In this document: in pieces, positions 13,535-16,095 of the stretch
Position numbering within the stretch: position 1 is the first letter of the stretch
Layout: the number at the start of each line of letters is the position of its first letter
Source: DATMXS01 sp035561355
GTDB lineage: Bacteria > Acidobacteriota > Terriglobia > Bryobacterales > Bryobacteraceae
NCBI GenBank assembly: GCA_035561355.1
Contig: DATMXS010000037.1
Coordinates: 1 to 16,095, forward strand
DNA length: 16,095 bases
Reading direction: 5' to 3'
Translations under genes and position numbers: made by a program
Notes under the pieces: model-generated
Database searches by the model: none
Told to the model about the DNA's origin: nothing
What the model saw: the letters and a program-made list of their open reading frames with translations, nothing else

Positions 13535-16095
13535 GCCGCCGCGTGAAGATTCCGCTGATTGTGCTCGGGGCCCTGGCCGGGCTGGCAATCGTGTTGATTG
13601 TAGCCGGGCTCATGGTCATCCAGACCGCCTGGTTCCGCGACATCGTGCGGGACAGAGTCGTCATGGAAGTGGAGAAGAGCACAGGTGGCAAGACGGAGAT
13701 CGGAGCTTTTGAGTTCGACTGGAAGAACCTGCGGGCGGTGGTGCGCAACTTCGTGTTGCACGGCACCGAAGGTCCCGCCGAGCCGGCGCTGTTCCGGGCA
13801 GAGTCGATCGAGGTGGTTCTCAAAGTCGTCTCAGTGTTCAAGCGGCAAGTGGATATCCACTCCCTCACGGTGGAGCGGCCCCAGGGCTACGTTCGGGTGG
13901 CGGTGGACGGCACCACGAACCTGCCCACGCCCAAGGTGAAACAGAAAAGCGAGCGCGACCCGCTGGAGACTGTCCTGGATCTCGCGATCCGGCAGTTCAC
14001 GATTCGAAACGGCGAGCTTCAGTTCGCACACCGCCGCATCCCGCTCAACGTGCGAGGAGAGAAGCTCCGGGCACGACTGGATTACGACATCCAGGGGCCT
14101 CGCTATGCCGGCATGATCGCGATGACACCGGTGTATGTGCAGTCAGGTAAGAACGCTGCTCTTCCCGTGAACACAGACGTCGGTTTGGAGATCGAGAAGG
14201 GCCGCATCGAGATCACACGCGGTGCGTTCCAGACCGCGCGGTCGCGCCTGGAAGTTGCGGGTGCACTCACTGATCTCAAGAACCCTCGCGCCTCCGTGCG
14301 GGTAAACGGACAGCTGGTGCTCGACGAAATCGCTCGTGCGTTCGCTGAAGATCCGATGCCCGCTCTGCGCCGTGCGCCTCCGCTCGCGCTCTCCGCCGCG
14401 GCATCGTTTGCGAATGACCAGCTCGACATCGCCGCCGCCCAGGTCGATCTGGGGCGCTCGCGTCTAAACGCCTCCGGCGTCATTGAAAGCGTGGAGAATA
14501 TGACCGGCGCCATCCACTTCGATGCCCACCTCTCTTTGGGCGAGGCGGGCCGGATCATGGCGGTCTCATCGCGCCCGGAGGGCGTGGTGAAACTCGGTGG
14601 CGACGCTCGCCTCGCCGGACGAGGTCAATACGCGGTTACGGGGAAAGTTGCGGCCTCCGATGTAGCAGTGACAGCGGGGCCGCGGCGCCTAACCGGTATC
14701 CGCGCACGCATGGACGTCACGGCAACGCCGGATCGGATTCGGCTCGCCGGCTTGCGGCTGAACGCTCTGGGCGGAGCTTTTGCCGGTGAGGCAAACGTTC
14801 GAAACATGGACGCGTTTCAGGTGCAGGGAGCATTGAGCGGGTTTCAATTAAGGCAACTCGCAAAGGATTATGCGCAGCGCGAACTGGCCTGGGATGGAAC
14901 GGTGTCGGGTCCGGTCGCAGTCAGCGGCCGTTTGAAGGGCGGGTCCGTCGCGCGTGAGCTCGTGGCGAACGCCAAACTCGGGATCGCGCCGGGCACGGAT
15001 GGAATCCCGCTCTCGGGTAGACTGGACGTAACGTATGACGGGCCCCGCGATGTTCTCAACCTCGGCAACTCGTTCCTTCAGCTTCCAGCGACACGGCTCG
15101 ACCTTGCCGGTTCCATAAATCAGCAACTTCGGGTCCGGCTAGTCTCGCGCAACCTCAACGATTTTCTGCCGGCTGTGGCCGTGGTTTCGGCGAACCCGCC
15201 TAAACAGTTGCCGGTTAAGTTGGCAAACGGTGAAGCTTTGTTCGACGGTACGGTTAGGGGCCGGCTGACGGACCCGGCGATTGCCGGACGGGTTTCGATG
15301 GCCAGGTTCGCGATCAACGATCAGCCATTCGATCGATTCTCGGCCGACCTGAACGCCGCCGGGAACCGTGCGGAAGTCCGCAACGCCGTCCTCCAGCGGG
15401 ACAAGCTCTCGGCGCGAGTGGATGCGAGCGTTGGGCTGCGGAACTGGCGGCCCGAGCCCGCTCAGCCGGTCGCGGCGAAGGCATCCCTCCGAAACGCGAC
15501 CCTGAGCGACATCCTGGCTGCGGCCGGCAAGCCCCAGAAAGATCTTTCAGGCGCGGTAAATGCGGACGCGGAAGTGTCCGGCACCGTAGGCCATCCGCGC
15601 GCGACCGCCAACCTCGAGATTGACAAAGCCTTGGGATACAGCGCGCGGGCCAAAGTGAACTACGCCGGGACCGAGTTGGACGCGCAGATCAACGTTTCCG
15701 CTCCCGGAAACGCGCGCATCGAATTGGCCGCAAATTACGGACACGTCCCGAAGCAGTACGGGGTCGGAAAGCTGCGCTTCGAGTTGAAAAGTACGGGGCT
15801 GCGGCTTGAGAAGATAAAACAGATTCAGCAACAGCAGCCGAACCTGGCGGGAGGCGTTGAACTGCATGCGAACGGCGTCGCTGCAATCGACAACCGCCCC
15901 GGGAAGCCGCGTATTCTGTTTTCAAACCTGGATGCCGCCTTGCGTACCGACGCCCTGGAGGTCAGCTCAAAACCAGTGGGCAGTCTGGTGGCGACCGCGA
16001 AAACGAGCGGGCAAAACCTGCTGGTCAACTTCCAGTCCGACCTCGCGCAGTCGAATGTGAACGGGCGTGCGACGTGGCTGCTCGCAGGCGACTAC
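13531..16095 (+). CDS. TamB-like (AsmA-related) protein, N-terminal 855 residues
   Basis: A long inner-membrane-anchored protein, cut by the right edge of the window. After a basic N terminus (SRRVK) residues about 7-29 form one membrane segment, followed by about 825 residues of repeating beta-strand blocks, rich in short V/L-alternating strands and G/N turns. This is the architecture of TamB/AsmA-family proteins, which form a hydrophobic groove bridging inner and outer membranes for lipid transport or, with TamA, for outer-membrane protein assembly. Parts such as GAFEFDWKNL (about 57-66) resemble the early N-terminal AsmA-like region. The GTG start at 13531 overlaps the previous stop by four bases and puts the membrane segment at the N terminus, so it is preferred over internal ATGs. 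The defining C-terminal domain is outside the window; another AsmA-like family member remains possible. Confidence 0.85.
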   Translation, partial: MSRRVKIPLIVLGALAGLAIVLIVAGLMVIQTAWFRDIVRDRVVMEVEKSTGGKTEIGAFEFDWKNLRAVVRNFVLHGTEGPAEPALFRAESIEVVLKVVSVFKRQVDIHSLTVERPQGYVRVAVDGTTNLPTPKVKQKSERDPLETVLDLAIRQFTIRNGELQFAHRRIPLNVRGEKLRARLDYDIQGPRYAGMIAMTPVYVQSGKNAALPVNTDVGLEIEKGRIEITRGAFQTARSRLEVAGALTDLKNPRASVRVNGQLVLDEIARAFAEDPMPALRRAPPLALSAAASFANDQLDIAAAQVDLGRSRLNASGVIESVENMTGAIHFDAHLSLGEAGRIMAVSSRPEGVVKLGGDARLAGRGQYAVTGKVAASDVAVTAGPRRLTGIRARMDVTATPDRIRLAGLRLNALGGAFAGEANVRNMDAFQVQGALSGFQLRQLAKDYAQRELAWDGTVSGPVAVSGRLKGGSVARELVANAKLGIAPGTDGIPLSGRLDVTYDGPRDVLNLGNSFLQLPATRLDLAGSINQQLRVRLVSRNLNDFLPAVAVVSANPPKQLPVKLANGEALFDGTVRGRLTDPAIAGRVSMARFAINDQPFDRFSADLNAAGNRAEVRNAVLQRDKLSARVDASVGLRNWRPEPAQPVAAKASLRNATLSDILAAAGKPQKDLSGAVNADAEVSGTVGHPRATANLEIDKALGYSARAKVNYAGTELDAQINVSAPGNARIELAANYGHVPKQYGVGKLRFELKSTGLRLEKIKQIQQQQPNLAGGVELHANGVAAIDNRPGKPRILFSNLDAALRTDALEVSSKPVGSLVATAKTSGQNLLVNFQSDLAQSNVNGRATWLLAGDY

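Noticed and set aside
1..16095. CRISPR arrays, rRNA genes, riboswitches, replication origin
   Set aside because: No regularly spaced short repeats, rRNA-like sequence or recognisable riboswitch or origin elements were seen on either strand.

Overview
The window comes from a high-GC Gram-negative bacterium with a rich outer-membrane and glycan-degrading gene set. It carries an Omp85 protein ending in a C-terminal Phe, a TamB-like protein, several signal peptides and two glycoside hydrolases. The style of the genes suggests an Acidobacteriota (Bryobacter/Solibacter-like) genome, but that is inference from gene content, not from a marker gene.

Left end (1-676): the end of an IS66-family insertion sequence, with the 5' part of its tnpA running off the window on the minus strand and a recognisable terminal repeat ending at 259. 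About 400 bases follow with no convincing gene, only a possible broken membrane-protein tail.

Accessory operon (6323 down to 677, minus strand): four closely spaced genes in the order small unknown protein, exported single-haem c-type cytochrome-like protein, cytoplasmic GH31 enzyme, DUF6209-like protein. The GH31 enzyme reads like an alpha-1,4-glucan lyase (the family that makes 1,5-anhydrofructose) rather than a hydrolase. This operon lies between mobile-element debris on both sides: the IS66 end at 259 and, at 6512-6917, a stop-broken transposase remnant followed by a 47-base 3' fragment of a tRNA-Pro gene that has no 5' half. Such a fragment is the usual trace of tRNA-targeted integration, so the operon may be island cargo.

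Middle (7150-9785, minus strand): a secreted protein with two nearly identical 82-residue modules and a Lys/Ala-rich tail, with a clear terminator; then a secreted GH27 alpha-galactosidase with an Ig-like N-terminal domain.

Right end (9915-16095, plus strand): a tightly overlapped trio of an Omp85/BamA-TamA type barrel protein with about seven POTRA-like repeats, a short SurA-N-like periplasmic protein, and a TamB-like inner-membrane-anchored protein that runs off the window. Together they look like an envelope biogenesis operon (outer-membrane assembly and inter-membrane transport).
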